15,811 nt of DNA, taken from Methanobacterium sp. UBA294. GTDB lineage: Archaea > Methanobacteriota > Methanobacteria > Methanobacteriales > Methanobacteriaceae. Shown here one piece after another: positions 1 to 7,035 of the stretch. The translations under genes and the position numbers were made by a program. The notes below the pieces were generated by a model that saw nothing but the letters and a program-made list of their open reading frames with translations, made no database searches and was not told the origin of the DNA. The DNA lies in the NCBI GenBank assembly GCA_002494495.1, contig DACB01000005.1:33082-48892 (forward strand), given 5' to 3'. Within the stretch, counting starts at the first letter, position 1; every line of letters starts with the position of its first letter.

Positions 1-483
1 CAGGGTGTGTAGTTTCTCTTTGAGGTTGTTTATAATTGCCTCGTAGGGTGAATGGGGAAAGTAATTTTCCTCAGTGAATGGTATGGTGGTTACCTTCCCA
101 AACTTATAGGCCTGTAATCCGGCTAGTCCAGGGGCAGCTGTTAAAATCGATGATGAATGGATAACAGTGGTTTCAATACCTGATTTTTTAGCCTGGATCA
201 TCATATCGGTATGGGTTGTGGCCATCAACGGGTCTCCAGCGCATAAAAATGCAACATCCTCATTTTCTGCTTCCTTAATGGGGATGTTTTCTTCCTCTAC
301 CTCTTCCCTTTTTAACACGTTTATCTCAATGCCTAATTCATCTTCCAAGTTTTTAATATCCCCACCAGCGAGGCGGGCGGTGTAAAATTCAGCATAAATA
401 GTATCCACCTTTTTAAGGACTTCTAATCCCTTTAAAGATATATCTTTTTCATCGTAGAGTCCTAAACCAATTAAATATAACAT
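1..483 (-). CDS. dphB: diphthine synthase DphB, N-terminal 161 residues (runs off window)
   Basis: Archaeal diphthine synthase methylates the modified histidine of elongation factor aEF2, using S-adenosylmethionine, in the diphthamide pathway. The 161 codons present open with MLYLIGLGLYDEKDISLKGL, the classic start of the family, followed by YAEFYTA, the AdoMet-pocket motif CAGDPLMATTHTD at about residues 78-90 and SSSILTAAPGLAGLQAYKFG. The frame is open to the window edge, so roughly the last 100 residues of a usual protein of about 265 lie outside. The ATG at 481-483 is chosen because AGGTGA sits just upstream on the minus strand. It is transcribed divergently from trm5 across a 181-base gap. 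The fold (tetrapyrrole methylase family) also occurs in cobalamin methylases, but the motifs here are DphB-specific. Cytoplasmic. Confidence 0.93.
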   Translation of the reverse strand, partial: MLYLIGLGLYDEKDISLKGLEVLKKVDTIYAEFYTARLAGGDIKNLEDELGIEINVLKREEVEEENIPIKEAENEDVAFLCAGDPLMATTHTDMMIQAKKSGIETTVIHSSSILTAAPGLAGLQAYKFGKVTTIPFTEENYFPHSPYEAIINNLKEKLHTL

Positions 484-664
484 GGGGCTCACCTATAATT
501 TAATCTCAATGGATAAAATATGAATAAACTACAATAAGAATTGATAGTTTAGTGGTGAACTTAATATTCAACCGTTCATATTACTAATTAGTATTGAATT
601 CATATTCCATACAAGAAGTGAAATCCACATCTACCTATAAATGAATAAAAAAAGGACACGTACC

Positions 665-1687
665 ATGTTGGGCCTTGAAATTCCAAAAAGACGGGCAGAT
701 CAGGTTAGAAAAACTCTGCTAAAGCACTCACTAATAAATAATGAACTGAAAATCAAGCGTTTAGGTGATTATGTATATATACCACTGGCCAGTAAACTTG
801 GTATGGATGTTCTGGAAGAGATTGGATTGGAGGACATCAAAACCGTTGATATGGAATTTGAAATCCATAAAAAAAGTCCCCGTAGCTTAAAAGATTACTT
901 AAAAGGACACATCTCACCACAGAAAATAGATGAAATAAAAAAATCCTTTGATATAATTGGTGATGTGGTGATACTTGAAATACCCAGGGAACTGGAATCT
1001 GAAAAGTATCAAATAGCAGATGCAGCCCTTAAATTCACCAGGAGAAAGGCCATCTACCGTAAAGGCAGTGAGATAAAGGGCGTAATCAGGACCCGCAGCC
1101 TGGAGCACCTGGCTGGTGAAGATCAATCAGAGACCATCCACACAGAATATGGCTCGAAGTTTCTATTGGATGTGCGTAAAGTCTATTTCAGTCCAAGATT
1201 AGCTACTGAAAGAGAGAGAATAGTTAAACAGGTTAAAGATGGAGAAGTAATTATTGACCTCTTTACCGGGGTGGGTCCCTTCTCGGTGAGTATCGCCAGA
1301 CACAGGAAAGTGGAAATCTACGCCGTTGACATAAATCCCGATGCAATCTACTATCTAAAAAGTAACATCGAACTTAACAAACTCCAAGGAGAAGTACATC
1401 CAATTTTAGATGATGCAGAAAAATTTCTGAACACTAGGAAGTTAGAGGCGAACCGTATAATAATGAACCTCCCAGGAACCGCCTGTAAATACCTGGATGA
1501 TGCAATTTCCTCCCTTAAAGAAGGGGGAGTTTTACATTACTATGAATTTTCATCGGATTTTGAAACACCAGTTTCTAGAATTAAACAGGCTGCAGGTACC
1601 CGAAAAGTCAGCATACTGGGTGAAAGAAAGGTTAAATCCTCCAGTCCCGGGAGATGGCATATGGGAATTGATGCAGTTATACACTAA
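665..1687 (+). CDS. trm5: tRNA (guanine(37)-N1)-methyltransferase Trm5
   Basis: This enzyme methylates N1 of G37 beside the tRNA anticodon, with AdoMet as donor, which prevents frameshifting. The 340 residues match the archaeal Trm5b architecture: an N-terminal D1 domain, a linking RNA-binding domain, then a class I methyltransferase domain. Visible motifs are RSLEHLAGE (catalytic Arg about 144), KVYFSPRLATERERI (Glu about 182), motif I DLFTGVGPFSV (about 198-208), AVDINPDAI, and the signature NLPGTA (Asn about 268). These correspond to the catalytic Arg, Glu and Asn known from the Methanocaldococcus enzyme. An ATG at 641 would add eight residues. I prefer 665 because MLGLEIPKRRADQVRKTLL aligns with the usual family start and an AAAGGA-like site lies 9 bases ahead. 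A 12-base direct repeat straddles the stop codon. Confidence 0.93.
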   Translation: MLGLEIPKRRADQVRKTLLKHSLINNELKIKRLGDYVYIPLASKLGMDVLEEIGLEDIKTVDMEFEIHKKSPRSLKDYLKGHISPQKIDEIKKSFDIIGDVVILEIPRELESEKYQIADAALKFTRRKAIYRKGSEIKGVIRTRSLEHLAGEDQSETIHTEYGSKFLLDVRKVYFSPRLATERERIVKQVKDGEVIIDLFTGVGPFSVSIARHRKVEIYAVDINPDAIYYLKSNIELNKLQGEVHPILDDAEKFLNTRKLEANRIIMNLPGTACKYLDDAISSLKEGGVLHYYEFSSDFETPVSRIKQAAGTRKVSILGERKVKSSSPGRWHMGIDAVIH

Positions 1688-1705
1688 AAAAAACAGTTAT
1701 ACACT
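1674..1705. repeat. 12-base direct repeat across the trm5 stop codon
   Basis: CAGTTATACACT occurs at 1674-1685 and again at 1694-1705, a 20-base period, separated by an A-tract. The first copy encodes the last residues of Trm5. It looks like a recent slippage duplication in the 3' end of the gene; no function is evident. Confidence 0.6.
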
Positions 1706-1805
1706 CGATTATAAAGAATTCCATGTAAATTTAAGATCATAAGTAAAACCTTAATTATTAAGATTATAAAGATTCCAAGAATATTATAAATTTGAGGTTA
1801 AAAAA

Positions 1806-2729
1806 ATGTCCAGAATACCGTTTTTAGACAACGTTTACAGTGGTGAAAATAACTTCTGGAGATATTTCTTCAACATCATCCTGATCTGGGGAGCACCTGT
1901 CCTCCTAGGGATTATGATACTCATTTTCATCACGACCTATCTCATGGCTCAGGGAATAAATCCCAATTTGTTAGCTGAATCTTTTACGTCGGATCCACTG
2001 ACGTTCATGTTGTTTATGGGGTTTACATACGTTATATCAATGATATTCCTCTATATTGGGGTTCGATATATACACCAGAGAAAATTCTTGTCAATCATAA
2101 CCACCAAGTCTACATTCAACTGGAAGAGGCTGTTCAAAGGTGGTTTGGTTTGGTTTGCCCTGCTTACAATAGGTTTGATCATATCTTTAATATTTGATCC
2201 GGCCAGTTTAAAATTTAACTTCAACCTAATCCCTTTCATTTTAATATTAGTTCTTTGTCTTTTAATCTTTCCAATACAGGCATCCTTTGAAGAACTGTTC
2301 TTCCGGGGATACCTGATACAGGGATTGGGGCTTTTAACCAAAAAACCAGTGGTTCTTTTAATAGTCACCTCGTTGATCTTCGCTCTGCCCCATTATTTCA
2401 ATGGATCGTACACAATTTTAAGTGCGGATATCGTGATACAGGCATTTATTCTCGGTTTAACACTGGGAATCATTACACTGGGTGAAAATGGCTTGGAGAC
2501 TGCCATGGGCGTTCATATTTTCAACAACATCTTTGCCACCATAATTGTTAACAATCCTGAGGATCTTGGGTACAACATGCCATCCATATTTACCAGCTTA
2601 TCTACACCTGAACCCCTGATAGATACACTGGGAATAATTATCTATGTCCTGGTTCTGTTGACCATCATCTTTTGGGGTAAAAAGGAAGATTTGCTCCGAA
2701 TATTTCGCAGGGAAAGACCTGTGGAATAA
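1806..2729 (+). CDS. CPBP family intramembrane glutamic endopeptidase (CAAX/Abi type)
   Basis: This is a polytopic membrane protein of 307 residues with the motifs of the CPBP (CAAX protease and bacteriocin-processing, formerly Abi) family: EELFFRG at 162-168 (the EExxxR motif with paired catalytic Glu), FALPH at 192-196 (motif 2 His) and HIFNN at 237-241 (motif 3 His/Asn). About eight hydrophobic segments can be seen, near 22-48, 66-90, 113-130, 140-158, 181-195, 207-225, 233-248 and 272-290. Relatives include the CAAX prenyl protease Rce1; archaeal substrates are mostly unknown, so the target here cannot be assigned. GAGGTT precedes the ATG by about 6 bases. It lies 118 bases downstream of trm5 and about 100 upstream of the TPR gene, so co-transcription is possible but not shown. 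The family assignment is firm, the substrate unknown. Confidence 0.9.
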   Translation: MSRIPFLDNVYSGENNFWRYFFNIILIWGAPVLLGIMILIFITTYLMAQGINPNLLAESFTSDPLTFMLFMGFTYVISMIFLYIGVRYIHQRKFLSIITTKSTFNWKRLFKGGLVWFALLTIGLIISLIFDPASLKFNFNLIPFILILVLCLLIFPIQASFEELFFRGYLIQGLGLLTKKPVVLLIVTSLIFALPHYFNGSYTILSADIVIQAFILGLTLGIITLGENGLETAMGVHIFNNIFATIIVNNPEDLGYNMPSIFTSLSTPEPLIDTLGIIIYVLVLLTIIFWGKKEDLLRIFRRERPVE

Positions 2730-2738
2730 TTGAAATTT

Positions 2739-2825
2739 GATAAGAAATGATAAGAATTGATAATGGAATTAGATTTGATAAAGGAAGATTTTTGAATTTG
2801 TAATGGAAGTTAGATTTATAATAAA
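2739..2825. repeat. short tandem repeats ahead of the TPR gene
   Basis: Three tandem 10-base units (GATAAGAAAT, GATAAGAATT, GATAATGGAA) fill 2739-2768. A longer imperfect unit beginning TAATGGAA, then TTAGATTT and ATAAA, occurs at 2761-2782 and again 40 bases later at 2801-2825. Together they occupy almost the whole gap between the protease and TPR genes. They could be regulator sites or plain low-complexity slippage. Confidence 0.5.
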
Positions 2826-2836
2826 GAGGATTGTAT

Positions 2837-3412
2837 ATGGGATTCAGGGACCGGTTTAGGAATGCCAAATCATGGTACAGAAAGGGTGTTGAACTAACCC
2901 AGAAAAGTCAATATGAAGATGCGTTAGAGTGCTTTGATAAAGCGTTAGAGCTGGAACCAAAATCTGAGATTGCATGGAATACCAGGGGTTTAATCCTGGA
3001 AAGGCTGGGAAGATACAGGGATGCTGTGGCCTCCTTCGATGAGGCACTTAAGTTAGATCCTGAATTTACCCTTGCCCTGATTAATAAAGGGGTTTCTCTG
3101 GACAAACTAGAAGATTTTCAGGAAGCCATGGTTTGTTATGATGAGGCCTTGGAGTTGTATCCTCAGCATACCCTGGCCTTGATAAATAAAGGAATTACCC
3201 TGGGTAAACTTAAAAAATGGGATGAAGCACTGAAATGCTTTAAGAAAGTGACCCAGGCAGACCCTGAAAATGCAGAGGGCTGGTTCAACAAAGGGTTAGC
3301 AGATAAAGAATTAAGAAATTTGACTGATGCTAAAAAATCCTTTAAAAAGGCTTTAGATATTAAACCAGGATATGAAGATGCCTGGAAAGCTTTAAAAGAA
3401 TTAGAAGGATAA
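2837..3412 (+). CDS. tetratricopeptide repeat protein, five TPRs
   Basis: A 191-residue soluble protein made almost wholly of about five 34-residue TPR units, each with the usual W/Y-x-x-G, A-x-x-x-F/Y-D-A-L and P signature: WYRKGVELTQKSQYEDALEC, AWNTRGLILERLGRYRDAV, ALINKGVSLDKLEDFQEAM, ALINKGITLGKLKKWDEAL and WFNKGLADKELRNLTDA. TPRs form helical protein-binding scaffolds, and no catalytic domain is attached, so this is presumably an adaptor with an unknown partner. The ATG at 2837 is preferred over an in-frame TTG at 2831 because AGAGGA ends at 2830, giving sensible spacing to the ATG and none to the TTG. Such proteins are numerous in Methanobacteriales, so context adds little. The next gene converges on it. 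Confidence 0.9.
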   Translation: MGFRDRFRNAKSWYRKGVELTQKSQYEDALECFDKALELEPKSEIAWNTRGLILERLGRYRDAVASFDEALKLDPEFTLALINKGVSLDKLEDFQEAMVCYDEALELYPQHTLALINKGITLGKLKKWDEALKCFKKVTQADPENAEGWFNKGLADKELRNLTDAKKSFKKALDIKPGYEDAWKALKELEG

Positions 3413-3417
3413 AACTT

Positions 3418-3572
3418 ATTTTATTCAAAAAAAGAGCATGAATTTTTTATTTAATTTTTAAACATTTTTTTATTTATAATAACAATCTTTTCCATGATCT
3501 TTATCTACAGTAGAATTACGATGTTAATAAATAAATTCTAATTAAAAAATTTCGATATTGTCAAAAAAATTC
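3418..3572. terminator. T/A-rich convergent terminator region
   Basis: Between the convergent TPR and mtnA genes the plus strand carries several runs of five to seven T (about 3444-3478), typical of archaeal oligo-T termination, while A-runs near 3546-3571 read as T-runs for mtnA on the minus strand. There is no strong hairpin. Confidence 0.5.
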
Positions 3573-4514
3573 TCAAATCGGATCCAGAATACCTTCTTCA
3601 GTGATTATACCGGTAATCAAATCATTTGGTATGATATCAAAGGCTGGATTTTCTACTTCGGTTCCTTCGGGTGCAACCCGGCAATCCCCAAAGTACAAAA
3701 CTTCATCAGGGTCTCTTTCTTCGATCTCCACATCATATATGGATATCTCGTCATCGAAGGTGCTTTTAGGTGCAGCTACATAGAATGGAATGTTAAATCG
3801 TTTAGCTGCAAGAGCAACCATCAAGGAACCTATCTTATTTGCAGCTCCACCCTTGGCTACCCGATCAGCACCTACAATCACTTTATCTATTTTACCTTCC
3901 TGCATGAGTCTTCCTGCGGCACTGTCTACAATCAATTTGACGGGTATACCTTCTTCCTGCATTTCAAAAACACTCAAACGCGCACCCTGACATACAGGCC
4001 TGGTCTCATCACAGACCACGGAAATTTTTTTGTTATCTTCCACTGCAGCTCTTATTACTCCAAGGGCAGTTCCATAATCAACACATGCGAGTGCTCCTGC
4101 ATTGCAGTGGGTTAATATGGTGTCACCATCTTCTATCACCTGGGAACCGTATTTCCCCAGTGTTTTATTAGTCTGGATGTCTTCATCAAACATAAGGATC
4201 GCCTCATCCAGGGCAGATTTTCCTGCTGATTTAGCTTCTAATATTCGATCAACAGCCCAAAATAAGTTCACTGCTGTGGGACGGGCTTCTTTAATCTCTC
4301 GAGCAACTTTTTCCAAGTCTTCACCAGCGAGTTCAGCCAGGGCCATGCCAAAGGCAGCAGCCACACCAATAGCTGGTGCACCCCTAACCATCAGAGTTTT
4401 TATAGTGAAGATGACGTCCTGGTAAGTTTCACATTCATAGTAAGTTACCTCTCCAGGTAACCTGGTTTGATCAAGGATGAACAGGTGGTTGTCCTCCCAG
4501 TACAGTGTCTTCAT
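3573..4514 (-). CDS. mtnA: S-methyl-5-thioribose-1-phosphate isomerase MtnA
   Basis: It isomerises 5-methylthioribose-1-phosphate to the ribulose form in methionine salvage; in methanogens the same enzyme is reported to act on 5-deoxyribose-1-phosphate from spent radical-SAM cofactor. The 313 residues show MVRGAPAIGVAAAFGMALA (42-60), THCNAGALACVDYGTALGVI (135-154) with the expected catalytic Cys137, VCDETRPVCQGARL (167-180) and VGADRVAKGGAANKIG (214-229) with the expected catalytic Asp217. These separate MtnA from its relatives, the eIF2B subunits and ribose-1,5-bisphosphate isomerase, although older annotations often call it eIF2B-alpha. The ATG at 4512-4514 follows GAGGAAA. It lies downstream of nifB on the same strand with a 164-base AT-rich gap that probably contains its own promoter. 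Cytoplasmic. Confidence 0.92.
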   Translation of the reverse strand: MKTLYWEDNHLFILDQTRLPGEVTYYECETYQDVIFTIKTLMVRGAPAIGVAAAFGMALAELAGEDLEKVAREIKEARPTAVNLFWAVDRILEAKSAGKSALDEAILMFDEDIQTNKTLGKYGSQVIEDGDTILTHCNAGALACVDYGTALGVIRAAVEDNKKISVVCDETRPVCQGARLSVFEMQEEGIPVKLIVDSAAGRLMQEGKIDKVIVGADRVAKGGAANKIGSLMVALAAKRFNIPFYVAAPKSTFDDEISIYDVEIEERDPDEVLYFGDCRVAPEGTEVENPAFDIIPNDLITGIITEEGILDPI

Positions 4515-4639
4515 TGTATTTCCTCAGTCATCACTTTTACATAAATAAAGAACAGTATATCATACTGGAAAATATCCCAATTTTTAATAAAATACTCCAT
4601 TTTTTTAAAAATACACTATATTCAATGTTTATTGTTTCT

Positions 4640-4678
4640 AAAATAAAAAATCTAGTTGGAATAAAAAAATAAAAATTT
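4640..4678 (-). terminator. oligo-T terminator region after nifB
   Basis: Read on the minus strand, the bases just after the nifB stop contain several T-runs of five to seven, matching archaeal intrinsic termination. There is no clear stem-loop. A short hairpin CAGTAT/ATACTG further on (about 4553-4567) lies in the mtnA leader region. Confidence 0.4.
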
Positions 4679-5530
4679 TTAATAGTGACTTGCCGGTGTT
4701 AAGTCCAGGTGTTTGTCCTCTTTACCCGGCACTCCATAAGCATCGGCTCGGCACTGGGTACATGCACGGAATACTGGTATAATCTCTTCAACTGCATCCC
4801 TAACTGTACTGAGCTCCATACAGCCGGGTTTTGGTGTGTCCTTGAACTTGTATAATGGTATGAGTGGGATTACATTCATGAGTGACGCTCCCAAGCCCTT
4901 TACTTTCTTGGCAATGTCCACTATGTGTTCATCGTTTAATCCGGGTATCAGGACGCTGTTTACCTTGACCACTATTTCTCTATCTGCGATCATCTTTATG
5001 CCTTCCAGTTGATTCTTGGATATAATGTTGAAGGCTTCCTCTTTATCGTAGACCTTACCATCATGTATAGCTAATGAATAGACTTCCTTACCTATCTCAG
5101 GGTCAATGGCATTTACAGTTACTGTGATACTGTTTACGTTGATTTCGGCCAGTTCATCTGCTTTTTCAGGTAAAAGCAGGCCGTTGGTACTTATACATTT
5201 AATGAGTTCGGGATGTCTTACATCCAATTCCCGGAAGAACTCGAATGTTTCTGGGTTGAATAGTGCGTCTCCAGGACCTGCTACCCCAACAACAGATATG
5301 GGCATTTCCTTGGTTACTTTATCCACATGCTCAAGGGCATCTTCTACACTCATTATGCAGGAAGCTACGCCAGGCCTCATTTCGCATTTGTTTATCTCAC
5401 GGGTGCAGAAATTACACTGTATGTTACATTTAGGTGCGATGGGTACATGGATACGTCCCACTTTGTCATGTATTTTTTCGTTAAAGCAGGGGTGTACCTT
5501 GGTTAAATGGGCGAACTTACTTTCTTTCAT
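4679..5530 (-). CDS. nifB: NifB, radical SAM FeMo-cofactor precursor (NifB-co) synthase
   Basis: NifB fuses two [4Fe-4S] clusters and inserts a SAM-derived carbon to make the 8Fe-9S-C core (NifB-co, L-cluster) of nitrogenase cofactors. The 283 residues show HPCF (13-16), the radical SAM CxxxCxxC motif CNIQCNFC (Cys35, 39, 42), a further Cys49, the SAM-binding VAGPGDAL (83-90), STNGLLLP, and the C-terminal pair CTQCRADAYG (Cys257, Cys260), all hallmarks of NifB and its auxiliary cluster sites. It lacks the NifX-like C-terminal domain of many bacterial NifBs, as usual in methanogens. GGAGG lies 10 bases before the ATG. No nifH, D, K, E or N gene is in the window. NifB is found even in methanogens lacking nitrogenase, which fits a second role, discussed under the MCR activation genes. 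Cytoplasmic. Confidence 0.95.
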   Translation of the reverse strand: MKESKFAHLTKVHPCFNEKIHDKVGRIHVPIAPKCNIQCNFCTREINKCEMRPGVASCIMSVEDALEHVDKVTKEMPISVVGVAGPGDALFNPETFEFFRELDVRHPELIKCISTNGLLLPEKADELAEINVNSITVTVNAIDPEIGKEVYSLAIHDGKVYDKEEAFNIISKNQLEGIKMIADREIVVKVNSVLIPGLNDEHIVDIAKKVKGLGASLMNVIPLIPLYKFKDTPKPGCMELSTVRDAVEEIIPVFRACTQCRADAYGVPGKEDKHLDLTPASHY

Positions 5531-5545
5531 GACTTCTCATCCTCC

Positions 5546-5944
5546 AAAACCTTAGGTTATGTTATATTTTTAATAATTTGATTTTTGAGTACACTATCTA
5601 TATTAGTTCGTACATAATAAAACTGTTTTGGTTTTTTTAGGTTCGAGTGTGTTTCTTAAAGAGGACTTTTGTTGTGTTTTGAATATTTATTATAGTTAGG
5701 CCTTTATATTAAACTTAAAACTCATTGAGTATGTTAATAATACGTTTTATTTGGTATTATATAAAAATTTGTGCTTTTTTAGTTATCTTTCTTTCAATTT
5801 TCATCTTATAAATGCATTGTTTCGAACTTCTAATTATCCAATTGATTAAAAAATAAAAATTAACCTTTTAGAGGATGCCCCTAATGTAGCTTTTTCATCA
5901 GCAGGATTCTTTAGCTCATATCACATAATCTCAAAAACAATAGT
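5546..5944. other. AT-rich intergenic region upstream of nifB
   Basis: No gene is recognised. The end near nifB holds AT-rich candidates for its TATA box (minus strand, about 5562-5580), but none could be fixed with good spacing. No clear GGAA-N6-TTCC-like NrpR operator is seen. The far end (5853-5944) continues in the frame of the decayed histidine kinase but passes another stop. Confidence 0.4.
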
Positions 5945-6046
5945 AAAATAAAAAGTATAACCTACCCCAAACTCAGACTCAACTCAGATATGGCCTCCAC
6001 TGCTTTCTATGATCATTTTTATAATGGATAATCCTATTCCTGTGCT
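5945..6046 (-). pseudogene. remnant of a histidine kinase C-terminus
   Basis: On the minus strand 34 codons read STGIGLSIIKMIIESSGGHI, stop, VESEFGVGYTFYF. This is the end of a HATPase_c domain: the G2-box GTGIGLSI, then the usual HGGxIWVESEFGVGSTFYF pattern. The stop is TGA (5984-5986) exactly where relatives have Trp (TGG), a one-base nonsense change. In the same frame another TGA lies three codons before residue S1 of the remnant, and nothing recognisable of the kinase core remains upstream. It is therefore a short relic of a sensor kinase gene, not a working protein. The homology is clear by motif, though the fragment is small. Confidence 0.65.
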
Positions 6047-6165
6047 TAGTATTCACTTATTGTATGTAATTGCTGTAATATGGCGGTACTGAGTAGGGAT
6101 TAGAAAACAAACTATAATATGCAATATTAATATTACTATCCATGCAATGTTAATTATTAATAATA

Positions 6166-6455
6166 TTAACCCAGTATCTCTGCTTCTTTGTTATCCTTAG
6201 AAATTAGATATAATGAAATAATTATCCCAATTAATCCACCTATGTTTTGCCCATACATATCACTTTTTTTATTGTTCTGCCAAGCTATAACATGCCAGTA
6301 AGGTGGATCACCATCAACAAATTCAGCAGTGAATCTGGTTCTGTTATCTGGATAATATGCGGCTGCTGATTTCGCTATCTCAATTGCTTCTGAACCTGAG
6401 AAAAGGTACTAACTATGGGTGGAATCCCCTTTCTATAAAGGAGAGGTTTATTCAA
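6166..6455 (-). pseudogene. small membrane protein, apparently frameshifted
   Basis: An 80-codon minus-strand frame (6166-6408) begins after a stop and has no start codon. It reads GSEAIEIAKSAAAYYPDN, then a polar stretch with DGDPPYWHVIAWQN, then one hydrophobic segment GGLIGIIISLYLIS, and ends KDNKEAEILG. The preceding codons in another frame (TTG at 6453-6455, NKPLLYRKGIPPIVSTFS) join it smoothly if two bases are removed or one added near 6398-6405, giving about 95 residues. AGGAGAGG sits ahead of that TTG and is itself buried in the hairpin at 6437-6473. The first half resembles SEA(I)EIA-type secreted/PepSY-like beginnings only loosely; I cannot name a family. The frameshift could also be a sequencing error. 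Confidence 0.45.
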
Positions 6456-6473
6456 ATTCGCACCCTCTCCTTT
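6437..6473 (+). terminator. 10-bp perfect hairpin followed by T-run
   Basis: AAAGGAGAGG (6437-6446) pairs perfectly with CCTCTCCTTT (6464-6473) around a 17-base loop, and the plus strand continues with T, like an intrinsic terminator. On the minus strand the same stem hides the AGGAGAGG ribosome binding site of the small membrane-protein reading frame, so it may be regulatory instead. There is no intact plus-strand gene upstream for it to terminate. Confidence 0.5.
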
Positions 6474-6597
6474 TTTGAATCCTATTCACCCCCTAAATTG
6501 TCATCTCACCTCAGATGGCTCATCAAAATGGAGTGGTGATCCTTTTAATCTTACAACTTTTAAATTAATACTGTAGTTTAACCTTCTTGTTTTGATA

Positions 6598-6612
6598 AAT
6601 CAGGTCCTGATT
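6598..6612. promoter_or_regulatory. 15-base palindrome, possible operator
   Basis: AATCAGG-T-CCTGATT has perfect 7-base arms, about 80 bases before the orphan gene at 6693. Size and symmetry suit a dimeric regulator site, but no regulator is identified. Confidence 0.35.
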
Positions 6613-6692
6613 AATTAGAAATAACGGTGATCGACCATAACTTCTTTTTTGGTGGACTTCATATTATTATTCATAGATAGGGAGGATCGTTT

Positions 6693-6989
6693 ATGTTTGG
6701 AAAGGATAATAAAATGGTTGAAATAAAAACCGGGCCTTTAAACCTTTTTTATGTTGATTGTATCACTGAAAAAAGGAAAAAGAATCATAAATTGAATGCT
6801 GGGCATGATGTTACCGTAGTGATACACTGCGATGCTGGCGAAGCAGAATTTAAAAAACTGTTGGAGGAGTTCCTGGCGGAAAATAAGGATTTTCAGAGGT
6901 GGAAATTCCAGCTTTATCTTAGTGAGAATGGTTTTTACAGTTTTAGTTCCACCTACCAAAATCAACTTTTTCCTCATCAAGAGTTTTAA
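6693..6989 (+). CDS. hypothetical protein, 98 residues
   Basis: I do not recognise this protein. It is supported by a strong ribosome binding site, GGGAGG, seven bases before the ATG, and by a balanced, soluble composition. The middle shows a beta-like stretch (DVTVVIHCDAG, about 39-49), then a strongly amphipathic acidic/basic helix (EAEFKKLLEEFLAENKDFQ, about 50-68) and an aromatic C-terminus (WKFQLYLSENGFYSFSS). Two Cys (about 23 and 46) are not in a metal-binding spacing. No signal peptide or membrane segment. It stands alone, converging with the hxlR pseudogene 46 bases on and preceded by a 15-base palindrome. The opposite-strand frame here is hydrophobic and lacks features, so I take it as the shadow. 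Function unknown. Confidence 0.6.
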   Translation: MFGKDNKMVEIKTGPLNLFYVDCITEKRKKNHKLNAGHDVTVVIHCDAGEAEFKKLLEEFLAENKDFQRWKFQLYLSENGFYSFSSTYQNQLFPHQEF

Positions 6990-7035
6990 ATCAGTTATTT
7001 TATTCAATGAAAAGTAGATGGAAAGATTTAACTTT

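Noticed and set aside
1497..1742. 81-codon frame overlapping the end of trm5
   Set aside because: Lies in another frame of Trm5, whose C-terminus is conserved; no homology or ribosome binding site.
3558..4115. 185-codon plus-strand frame opposite mtnA
   Set aside because: Complement of a well-recognised gene; Cys/Phe/Tyr-rich without domains, poor start.
5546..5944. NrpR-type nitrogen operator upstream of nifB
   Set aside because: I looked for GGAA-N6-TTCC or GGTA-N6-TACC patterns and found no good match by eye.
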